Below are positions 33,257 through 40,687 of a DNA stretch of 64,000 nucleotides, in pieces. Below the pieces are notes generated by a model. That model was given only the letters and a program-made list of their open reading frames with translations, did not search any database and was not told the origin of the DNA. The DNA comes from Paenibacillus hunanensis (lineage in GTDB: Bacteria > Bacillota > Bacilli > Paenibacillales > Paenibacillaceae), in assembly GCF_014645615.1 (NCBI RefSeq), contig NZ_BMMB01000006.1:124001-188000 (forward strand). Reading direction: 5' to 3'. How positions within the stretch are numbered: position 1 is the stretch's first letter; the number at the start of each line of letters is the position of its first letter. A program made the position numbers and the translations under genes.

Positions 33257-34554
33257 TCAAAGTTACGAATCCCTTTTGTACATAACCCTGCAACGAGTAA
33301 TAGCATACCGATAATCGAAAACAAAGCAATCGTCCATATCCCACCCCTATAATCAGCAAGCCAGCCGACGAGCAGGTAACCAAATGGTAATAATGCATAG
33401 GAGCCGAGTAGATCGAGACTCGCCACACGTCCAAAGCTTTCAATCGGTACTAGCTCCTGTAGACTGGTCTCCCAGATCAGCGCAAACATCATCATGCCGA
33501 ATCCTTCTAGCACCATGACAAGCACCAGCCCCGGTGCCCACGAAACGATCGAGAGCAGTAGTAGCGCTACACCACTCAATATTGCCCCACCATACCCGAG
33601 CCAGCCACGATGACGCCAGCGACTGCGCGAGCCGAACAGTAATGCAGCCAGCACGGCACCAACTCCTGTACCCGCCATTGCCAATCCATACACAACCGGA
33701 GAAAAGCCGTAATGAATTTTGAACAGCCACGGCACGAGTATGGCGATAATTCCTTGAAAGCAAATATTAAGGAGCGAGAAGATGACAATCGTAATCCATA
33801 GCCACGGATGCAATTTTAAAATGCGAAACCCTTCCAGCAGATCGGACATCATCGAGCTTTTTGTCGTTTTATCCTGTGTAAGGGTCTGCTGTTTGGTCTG
33901 CTTACGAGAGGAAACGTAGAATCTGCCGAGCCCAATAAAACAGGCTAAGGAGATCAGATACGTGAGTGAATCAAGTGCAAATCCGCTTCCCGGCGATGTG
34001 AACGTCACGATAAGTCCACCTATGGCTGGGCCGAGTAAGCGAACCGCCTGAATGCTCATCTGACTGAGCGCATTGGCTGCATTTCGAATATCTGGCGTGA
34101 AGATTTCGGCGCGTAGAGCAGAATAAGCCGGAACGAAAATACCATCCATTAATCCATACAGAGCAAGCCCCACATACAAGACGGGCAAGGACAATTGATC
34201 TATAAACATCAGCACCGCAGCGGTCAGCATGATCAGAAAACGAGTCGCATTCGTTAACCAGATTAAGCGCAGCCGATCCGTACGATCTACAATCCAGCCA
34301 GATACAGGTAAAATGAGCACATTGGGCAACATATAGATCGTCATAGCCAATCCCATCATCGTGGACGAGCCGGTTAGATTATAAATGACAATCGGCAAAA
34401 TAATCATCGTAACCGAGCTGCCCAGCATCGCAATCCATTGACCTAGCCATAGATAGGTGAACGCTCTGGATTGACGAATCGGAGAAAGTAGCTTTGCCAG
34501 CGCGGAGCTGGCAGTGGCTTTAGGCGGTGTAGAGATGTAGCTATCGTTTTGCAT
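33253..34554 (-). CDS. MFS transporter (MFS_3 / EntS-like exporter)
   Basis: 433 aa, twelve hydrophobic segments. The N-terminal FTYLWLGQWIAMLGSSVTMI, the motif-A-like GWIVDRTDRLRLIWL and the mid-loop AEIFTPDIRNAANALSQM match the MFS_3 group of drug or siderophore exporters. A ~25-residue cytoplasmic N-terminus precedes the first helix. AAGGAGG five bases before the ATG sets the start. It is a single gene with no regulator next to it; the substrate is unknown. Confidence 0.92.
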   Translation of the reverse strand: MQNDSYISTPPKATASSALAKLLSPIRQSRAFTYLWLGQWIAMLGSSVTMIILPIVIYNLTGSSTMMGLAMTIYMLPNVLILPVSGWIVDRTDRLRLIWLTNATRFLIMLTAAVLMFIDQLSLPVLYVGLALYGLMDGIFVPAYSALRAEIFTPDIRNAANALSQMSIQAVRLLGPAIGGLIVTFTSPGSGFALDSLTYLISLACFIGLGRFYVSSRKQTKQQTLTQDKTTKSSMMSDLLEGFRILKLHPWLWITIVIFSLLNICFQGIIAILVPWLFKIHYGFSPVVYGLAMAGTGVGAVLAALLFGSRSRWRHRGWLGYGGAILSGVALLLLSIVSWAPGLVLVMVLEGFGMMMFALIWETSLQELVPIESFGRVASLDLLGSYALLPFGYLLVGWLADYRGGIWTIALFSIIGMLLLVAGLCTKGIRNFD

Positions 34555-35111
34555 GATACCTCCTTATGATACCTGTTGTAGTGTGGATGGCGATAAACGA
34601 GTAAGGAGCGGAAGAAGCGAACAATCCATATAGAACGATCGATATAAAGTTTTATTCGCAGCTACAGCTCCACTCCAAGCTAAATATCCAGCTAAACAAT
34701 AAAGCTGTGGTCAAACTCATAGTAGGTAGTTCTAGTTACTGCTTATTATGTACTCCATGCAGTGTACCCCGACTGTTCGATTCAGACAATCCCTTACATA
34801 AAAAAAGCTCCTCTCACAGGAAAGTGAAGGGAGCTTCAGGTGCAATACGTAGTTGGAGCAGAGCAATGATTTCAAACGATGCGTTAAGTAGAATGGGATG
34901 CGCTAATTAAGAACATATACTTTTAGTTGAGAAACAGCGATACGGTGTATATTTTGACTACAATGACGGTATCGATGGTGAGTACAGAGCAATAAACACT
35001 GAACATGACAGGTAAGTGAATACTGAAATAGCATAAAAGTATAGCCTATGATCCACTCGTATGCTTGTATCTGACCTCTAGCCGATTGAGCTTATAAGTA
35101 TGAGAGTGCAA
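34555..35111. other. Intergenic stretch between two minus-strand genes
   Basis: 557 bases. Apart from the terminator of the DUF3817 gene (34805-34836) nothing is recognisable; no frame with a ribosome binding site. Confidence 0.5.
34801..34836 (-). terminator. Terminator downstream of the DUF3817 gene
   Basis: Minus strand AAGCTCCCTTCAC pairs with GTGAGAGGAGCTT (small bulge) and is followed by TTTTTT. It is about 275 bases after the stop of the DUF3817 gene. Confidence 0.75.
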
Positions 35112-35435
35112 TCAACCCTTTTGTACTTCGGTTGCAGGCAGCTCAGGTGCAGTATGACGCTGTAAGTAGCGATCAAATACAAATGGGCCGAAAGGCAGCA
35201 GTGAAGCGATAAAGGCTAGAACAGATTGCTTGAATGTGATTTTGCGCAGGATCAGTGTAACAGCGATCGCAGCGACATAAGCGACAAATAGGATACCGTG
35301 AATCATCCCTACGTATGTAACCATTAGCGGCTGGTTAGCCAGATACTTAAGTGGCATTGCAACTAGCACGAGAAGCAGATACGAGATCGCTTCTACATGA
35401 CCAACCGTGCGAAGCGTTTTGAGCATATTTCCCAT
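35112..35435 (-). CDS. DUF3817 family membrane protein
   Basis: 107 aa, three hydrophobic segments. The DUF3817 pattern is clear: a start region GHVEAISYLLLVLVAMPLKY and a central MIHGILFVAYVAAIAVTLIL, then LPFGPFVFDRYL near the end. Members are small integral membrane proteins of unknown function, sometimes fused to or neighbouring transporters. I place the start at 35435 (MGNMLKTLRTV), with AAAGGAG eight bases upstream; the longer frame from 35486 begins before that site. Confidence 0.88.
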   Translation of the reverse strand: MGNMLKTLRTVGHVEAISYLLLVLVAMPLKYLANQPLMVTYVGMIHGILFVAYVAAIAVTLILRKITFKQSVLAFIASLLPFGPFVFDRYLQRHTAPELPATEVQKG

Positions 35436-35829
35436 GTGGAGACTCCTTTTTCCATCTGTATGAGTAAGCACAGATTTGATGTACACATTTTAACTGGCTA
35501 TAGTTGTTTAATAATTGTATATGAGTGCGTACATTCTCGTCTGGCTTCCAGGAGACAGATGGCTGAATATAGTAGATTAATTGCAATTTGAATAATTTAA
35601 ATATAGCGTAAATTCACATCCTATAGGCAGACTTAAAGTTACAATATTTTGAACCTGTAAGCGATTGTATATGGTGATAAAACATTGTTAAAAGAATTTT
35701 ATGGAATAAATATGACATTATTAAAATATCGAATGTGTCGCTTCTGCAATGGTAACGATCTAGTTGAACAGGTTTAAGCAGTGTCTTAATTTCCTGTATG
35801 CGTAGTGTAATGCATTGAGTATACTTTTT

Positions 35830-35937
<108 letters not shown>

Positions 35938-35985
35938 AGCATAAAACCATTATAAGAACTTATTGAAAATAACAAGATAAAAAAG

Positions 35986-36035
35986 AAAAGCCTGACGCTC
36001 CGTTGCTAATCTCACAACGTAAGCATCAGGCTTTT
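35986..36035 (-). terminator. Terminator of fabV
   Basis: Minus strand AAAAGCCTGATGCTT and AGCGTCAGGCTTTT with a second CGTTG/CAACG pairing inside, followed by CTTTTTTATC. About 70 bases after the fabV stop. Confidence 0.85.
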
Positions 36036-36103
36036 GAATGATACAATACTCATCATTATCTTTCAATGACCATCCTTTGATAGCCATCCTTTAAAAAATC
36101 TTC

Positions 36104-37297
36104 TTAATACTTCGCGTTAGGCACCTTCACATCCGGATCAAGATCGGCTTCGTAATCGACACCATCGGTTTCAAAGCCGAACAGTTGGAAGAATTCTTTG
36201 CGATAGCCTTCCAGATCAGTCAGCTCGTATACATTATCAGTAGTGAGCTGGTTCCAGATCGTAGATACCTCGGACTGTACATCATCGCGCATTTCCCAAT
36301 CATCCAGACGCAGGCGATCCTTCTCATCAACTGGAGTGTCCCCTCCATTGTACAGACGATCCGCGAACATACGGTACATCTGCTCAATACAGCCTTCATG
36401 GATGCCTTTTTCCTTCATTACCTTGTACAATGCGGACATGTAAAGAGGAACAACTGGAATAGCGGAGCTAGACTGGGTTACCAGTGCTTTACATACGGCT
36501 ACATACGCTTTGCCGCCTTTGGAGCCCAGCTCCTCATTCATCTGACGAGCGGTTGCTTCCAGATGATCCTTTGCCTGACCGATCGAGCCTTGACGGTAGA
36601 TGGCCTGTGTAATGTTCGAGCCAATATAGGAGAAGGCAACCGTTACAACATCATCTGTCAGCACATCCCCAGCGCTCAGCGCATCGATCCACGATTTCCA
36701 ATCGTCGCCGCCCATCACGCGTACAGTTGCTTCGATCTCTTCTGGTGTTGCTGGCTCGATGCTGATCTCGCTCACTTCACCTGTGTGGAAGTTAACCGTT
36801 TTATTCGTGTATGTTTCACCGATCGGTTTGAGTGTGGACGTGTACGTTTCGCCTGTATTCGGATCGGTACGACGCGGTGCAGCTACACTGTAGATGACCA
36901 TATCGACTTTACCAAACTCTTTGCGAATCGCTTCAACGGTATCTGCTTTCAGCTCATTCGTAAATGCATCGCCGATCACGCTAAATGATTTTAAGCCTGC
37001 TTCCTGTGCAGCCTGTTCAAAAGCAGCAGAGTTATACCAGCCAGCCGAAGCCGTGCGACCTTTGACAGAGCCGCCATCACGGTATACACCAATTGTGTTT
37101 GCACCTGCACCGAATGCTGCCACAATGCGTGCAGATAGTCCGTAGCCAGTCGAAGCGCCGATTACGAGCACATTACGTGGGCCTTTTACCGCAGGCTTTG
37201 ATTTTACATATTCGATCTGCTCCTGTACCTGACGTGCACAGCCAGCAGGATGAGCAGTCGTACAAATAAAACCACGCGTTCTCGGTTTAATAATCAT
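36104..37297 (-). CDS. fabV: Enoyl-ACP reductase / trans-2-enoyl-CoA reductase FabV
   Basis: NADH-dependent reductase of the last step in fatty-acid elongation, a triclosan-resistant alternative to FabI, or a trans-2-enoyl-CoA reductase. 397 aa, the usual size. The cofactor site GASTGYGLSARIVAAFGAGA and the extended active-site pattern Y-x8-K (YRQGSIGQAK) are present, as is the SAAPRRTDP-type block (VAAPRRTDPNTGE). The ATG at 37297 (MIIKPRTRGFICTTAHP) matches the family start, with GAGGAA upstream; the frame extends to 37342. It is monocistronic, away from other fab genes. Confidence 0.95.
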   Translation of the reverse strand: MIIKPRTRGFICTTAHPAGCARQVQEQIEYVKSKPAVKGPRNVLVIGASTGYGLSARIVAAFGAGANTIGVYRDGGSVKGRTASAGWYNSAAFEQAAQEAGLKSFSVIGDAFTNELKADTVEAIRKEFGKVDMVIYSVAAPRRTDPNTGETYTSTLKPIGETYTNKTVNFHTGEVSEISIEPATPEEIEATVRVMGGDDWKSWIDALSAGDVLTDDVVTVAFSYIGSNITQAIYRQGSIGQAKDHLEATARQMNEELGSKGGKAYVAVCKALVTQSSSAIPVVPLYMSALYKVMKEKGIHEGCIEQMYRMFADRLYNGGDTPVDEKDRLRLDDWEMRDDVQSEVSTIWNQLTTDNVYELTDLEGYRKEFFQLFGFETDGVDYEADLDPDVKVPNAKY

Positions 37298-37742
37298 GAG
37301 TATAATTCCTCGCTTTCGTATATATAGGGATATTAAAGTCATTGTTATGCATACTCGCCTATTGTAGCATTTTTTCGGTCATATAGCACCTGGTACCAAA
37401 TGGAGAAGAATGGACGTAGGAGAATCTATTGGTTAATTAGAAGCGGCACGATGTATGCGGGTGTGAATGGTGGATGAGGCAGGTCATTTTATGTGGATCA
37501 ACGATCATGTCCAAATTTTGAAAAATTGCGAAATAGCGTTTAAAATGTAGATAGGTTGGTTAACTATATATCGGAAATATTAATTTTGCAAAATATAATA
37601 AATTTATTATTAGATAGGCTTGCAATATTCTTAAATTAGTTGTATATTAGATTCATAAGGTTACGAAGTGGTTATAAGTTACCTATGTAAAGTTAATTAC
37701 ATTTTTAAAAAATATAAAAAAATTGAAGAGGAGCCATTACTC
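37298..37742. other. AT-rich divergent region, fabV / LysM gene
   Basis: Contains a strong promoter for the LysM gene and, directly upstream of it, a 16-base palindrome ATAATAAATTTATTAT (37595-37610) that may be an operator. No fabV promoter could be assigned. Confidence 0.5.
37620..37648 (+). promoter_or_regulatory. SigA-type promoter of the LysM gene
   Basis: -35 TTGCAA (37620-37625), 17-base spacer, -10 TATATT (37643-37648), about 95 bases before the start codon. A perfect 16-base palindrome ends ten bases upstream of -35. Confidence 0.7.
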
Positions 37743-38165
37743 ATGAACACAAAATTCAGTAAAATCCTGATGTCCGCTACTTTAGCCGCTACACTTGGTG
37801 CAGTTGCCATTGCCCCAATCGGAGGTAGCCACGCATACGCTGCAACTGACGATCAATCGAACCATGACAAACGTAAAGACAAAGAAGAGCGTATCGCTGA
37901 TAACGCAGCATTCCTGGCTGCACAAGAAGCTCAATTCCAAGCACTGTTTGGTACACAGGAAGATAACAGCAGCACAACAACACAGGAGCCTGCCAACTCC
38001 CAAGCACCAGCTACTGATGCAACAAACAAAACAATCACTGTTGTTGTTCCACAAGGTGCCAGCCTGACTGATCTTGCTGCTCAATATGGTGTAACTGTAG
38101 ACGAGCTGGTTGCTGCCAACAACCTGCTGCCTGCTGGATTCCAACTGACTGTTCCACAAAAATAA
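37743..38165 (+). CDS. Secreted LysM-domain protein
   Basis: 140 aa. A signal peptide of about 33 residues ends near SHAYA-ATDD. It is followed by a charged segment, a Gln/Asn/Thr-rich linker, and one C-terminal LysM (ITVVVPQGASLTDLAAQYGV, then TVDELVAANNLL). LysM binds peptidoglycan, so the protein is probably held in the wall; there is no catalytic domain. GAGGAG lies about ten bases before the ATG at 37743; the frame is open to 37668 but that part lacks support. A single gene with its own promoter. Confidence 0.88.
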   Translation: MNTKFSKILMSATLAATLGAVAIAPIGGSHAYAATDDQSNHDKRKDKEERIADNAAFLAAQEAQFQALFGTQEDNSSTTTQEPANSQAPATDATNKTITVVVPQGASLTDLAAQYGVTVDELVAANNLLPAGFQLTVPQK

Positions 38166-38290
38166 GAACGTTTTGCTAGACAATGATTATTGAATACTAT
38201 TTAGTGTATAAAGCTTATCTATAAAAGATTCCCCACTTGTATCGATAAGCCAGCTACATCCTTGATTGGATGAAGCACTGTTTGTACAGA

Positions 38291-38359
38291 TTCTGTGTAT
38301 ACTCCTGTGTCGGATAACTCGTCCCCTTGTTTCTTCCGGAGCGCAGGAGTATCACAGAA
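38291..38359. ncRNA. Candidate structured RNA element
   Basis: TTCTGTG-T-ATACTCCTG (38291-38307) pairs with CAGGAGTAT-CACAGAA (38344-38359): 16 pairs with one bulged base. The apical part contains a CGGA / TCCG pairing. It lies 125 bases past the LysM gene and about 100 bases before the terminator. It could be a 3' UTR element or a separate small RNA; no known family is recognised. Confidence 0.35.
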
Positions 38360-38460
38360 CTGCAATGATGATTCAATGAAAAGTTCCCCTTTTCAATGTT
38401 GAAATCGGCCAAAAACCCCTTGTCTGCTGCATCTGCCAAATGCAGCTGGGCAGTTCACAT

Positions 38461-38498
38461 AAAAAGCTGACGTCCTCCCCTGAACGTCAGCTTTTTTT
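38461..38498. terminator. Bidirectional terminator
   Basis: 13-bp stem AAAAAGCTGACGT / ACGTCAGCTTTTT with a ten-base loop and T-runs both ways. It serves the LysM gene and the convergent stalk-domain gene. Confidence 0.9.
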
Positions 38499-38667
38499 GC
38501 GTGTATACAATTAAATAAATAGGGTGTTCCGCAGCATAGAGTTGCCAAGCTGCAATAGTACAATTGATTCAAGCCATACAATACATTCCACTGCACTCTA
38601 TGCGGGCGATGATGGATTTTGTACAAGCAGCTCATCGTGTAACTGATCTAACTCCCTGCGGTTTGTT

Positions 38668-39399
38668 TTAACGAACCAGATAGGAAGTAGTCAATGGTAC
38701 GAATAATACTGAGCCTGGATCATATTCTGTGCTTTCTACAAAGACAGCCTTGACGCCTTTGACATCAACATCAACACCTGTCATACCTTGATCAGCTGTC
38801 AGAGATAAAGTTTTGAGTACAGTGCGATCGCCGTCATAGATCGTAATTTTCTGATTACCGCTTAGCAGAGCCATCTCAAGATGGAGCGTGCTGTATTTGT
38901 TGTCTGTCATGACCTGGAAGTCACGGAAGGATTGAGGCTGATCGTTAATATAAACCTCTTTGTAGTCTTTACCTTTGTACACGGTTTTGGCCGGATCCTT
39001 GGTACGCAGTGAAGAGCTTTCCATTGCAGTAGAGCCAAGCTGGCTTAATGTTGGTTTACTGGACGAAGGTGTTGTCGTTGAACCGCCACCAGTGCTACCA
39101 CCTGATGTGCTACCGCTACCGATGCTGATCGATGAGGTAGCGCTATCATAATTGACCGGAATGTCCATCAATTGACCAACTGCGCGAACCGGCAGGTAGG
39201 TTGTACCGTTGTACGTAATAGGCAGAACCTTTTTACCATTCGCATCGGTAAGCTGAGCGGATGTACCATTCACGGTAAAAGAAAGTGCACTGTTGAGATA
39301 TGCGCGAATCGGCTGGAGGCTAGTTGCCGCGATTGCGCCTGTTCCAATCCCCAACGTCAGTGTAGCCGTAATAAGTAATGCGGTGCCTTTTTTAATCAT
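38668..39399 (-). CDS. Secreted protein with copper-amine-oxidase-N-like stalk domain
   Basis: 243 aa. Signal peptide of 24 residues (cleavage after AIA). It is followed by one stalk domain of the kind labelled Cu_amine_oxidN1 in Paenibacilli (TVNGTSAQLTDANGKKVLPI; YNGTTYLPVRAVGQLMDIPV), then a Gly/Ser/Thr linker, then a C-terminal beta-rich domain of about 110 residues (KEVYINDQPQSFRDFQVMTD; KITIYDGDRTVLKTLSL) resembling NPCBM-type carbohydrate-binding modules. It is not an enzyme by sequence and probably acts at the cell surface. AAGGAGG precedes the ATG. Confidence 0.85.
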   Translation of the reverse strand: MIKKGTALLITATLTLGIGTGAIAATSLQPIRAYLNSALSFTVNGTSAQLTDANGKKVLPITYNGTTYLPVRAVGQLMDIPVNYDSATSSISIGSGSTSGGSTGGGSTTTPSSSKPTLSQLGSTAMESSSLRTKDPAKTVYKGKDYKEVYINDQPQSFRDFQVMTDNKYSTLHLEMALLSGNQKITIYDGDRTVLKTLSLTADQGMTGVDVDVKGVKAVFVESTEYDPGSVLFVPLTTSYLVR

Positions 39400-40034
39400 T
39401 ATTATTCCTCCTTAACAAGTTGAATTCAGACTTCACTGCATCATGTAGAAAGAGTGCAAAAAGAGTGACACGCAACGAGATCGGGGAGTGTATACTGCGC
39501 GATAGTGGAAGTATGTTGTTAGGTGTATGTAAAAAGCAGTAAGTCGGATACTTTATATTTACATAGGCTTGTAAACATTGTCAATTACTGATAGCAAGGC
39601 TCACATTAGGCTAGATTAGGTATCAGCACTTCCATCATGTTATATGGATCGCTTATTGGGATGATAAAGGCGTACTATTCTTATAGAAGGAAAATATCTA
39701 GAAATGTATCGATTCAGGTGCAAGAAAAAGTTATAAAAAAATGGCGGCTGTCTACAAAATGGCGTACTAAATATGAATAACCATATACAAATAACGATCT
39801 GACTATCGCTTATACTATCGCATGTATAGGAACGCTCATAAGTATAATTATGAATAAAATAAACAACGGAGGCGCTACATATAGCGGTCTCCGTTGTTGA
39901 GATTATGGTTTTTTCCATACAAAAATAATACGGAATTAAAATAATATCTGGTGAAAAGTAATAGCTGCGCTCCGTTTCAGGATTGCGATCAATCTCTGTA
40001 AGTGAATAAAGCACAGATCAGATAGATGCATCGT
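39400..40034. other. Intergenic stretch between stalk-domain gene and formate module
   Basis: 635 AT-rich bases. It holds a minus-strand terminator (39864-39897) for the DUF1641-fdhF unit; a 124-codon minus-strand frame at 39640-40014 crosses this terminator and lacks a ribosome binding site, so it is not called. Confidence 0.5.
39864..39897 (-). terminator. Terminator of the fdhF-DUF1641 operon
   Basis: Minus strand CAACGGAGACCGCTA pairs with TAGCGCCTCCGTTG (one G-C/bulge irregularity), followed by TTTATTTTATTC. About 140 bases past the DUF1641 stop. Confidence 0.75.
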
Positions 40035-40526
40035 TTAATGCTGAGAAGGCGTATCCTTTTTCAAGCCCTTACCAAGCCCCTTCATAAAGCGCAGACCAAA
40101 TCCGAGCGCGCGCTGGATGTCAGGGTCCTTGAGTGCACGGAGCATCGTCATGAAGCCGATCTTTTCCGTTTGTGGACGAGCGGCTTCCTGTAGTCCTGCC
40201 TGTACACTGTTCATGAGCTGGGCAGTCTGGGCAGGATCAACAGCAGTTAATGCACCTGCTGCTGCCATCCCGTTATTGATCAAGTTCGTAATTTCTTTAC
40301 GCGATACCTGACCAAGTACGATTTCGGCAATTTCAGCTTTAGCTTTGAGCATCGATTCAGCGGCTTCCAGCATGCCGCTGCTTTCTAGCTCACGTAAAAT
40401 GGACAGCGAGCGCTCTAATGCTGCATTGGACGCAGCCAGCTCCTTTTGCAGCTGTTCAATCGTCTGTTGCTGTTGCTCCTGCTCGGTGAGCGTCTTCTTG
40501 CGAATTGCTGTAATGGGTGCAGCCAT
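40035..40526 (-). CDS. DUF1641 protein, formate dehydrogenase partner
   Basis: 163 aa. A long N-terminal coiled coil (TLTEQEQQQQTIEQLQKELA) is followed by the DUF1641 domain (GQVSRKEITNLINNGMAAAG; MTMLRALKDPDIQRALGFGL; FMKGLGKGL). The same gene follows fdhF-like genes in Bacilli (yrhD after yrhE, yjgD after yjgC), and the family is thought to be a small partner of this formate dehydrogenase; its exact role is unproven. The ATG at 40526 has AAAGGAG nine bases upstream; a TTG at 40532 is rejected. It is 161 bases after fdhF, with a structured element between them. Confidence 0.9.
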   Translation of the reverse strand: MAAPITAIRKKTLTEQEQQQQTIEQLQKELAASNAALERSLSILRELESSGMLEAAESMLKAKAEIAEIVLGQVSRKEITNLINNGMAAAGALTAVDPAQTAQLMNSVQAGLQEAARPQTEKIGFMTMLRALKDPDIQRALGFGLRFMKGLGKGLKKDTPSQH

Positions 40527-40578
40527 GTGCAATGCTCCTTTTAGTCCGTATTAATATCGTGAGGCGAATCGATACGAA

Positions 40579-40649
40579 GGCATACGTGCAAACAATTAAA
40601 ATGGGACGGCCACCAGGTGGCTGACCACGTATACACGTGTGCGTATGCC
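40579..40649 (-). promoter_or_regulatory. Structured intercistronic element, fdhF-DUF1641
   Basis: An outer stem GGCATACG / CGTATGCC (40579-40586 with 40642-40649) encloses a tight hairpin GCCACC-A-GGTGGC (40609-40621) and an ACGT-TA-ACGT-like repeat. No T-run. A processing or stability element is likely. Confidence 0.5.
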
Positions 40650-40687
40650 CTCGTTCATCCGTATTTGCAACCCGTTAGGGCGCTGTG

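Larger units (their letters stand above)
38166..38667. other. Convergent intergenic region with structured element and terminator
   Basis: 502 bases between two secreted-protein genes. It contains a long hairpin with a 35-base apical part (38291-38359) and a strong bidirectional terminator (38461-38498). No gene supported. Confidence 0.55.

Noticed and set aside
39640..40014. 124-codon minus-strand frame.
   Set aside because: Crosses a clear terminator, AT-rich random composition, no ribosome binding site.
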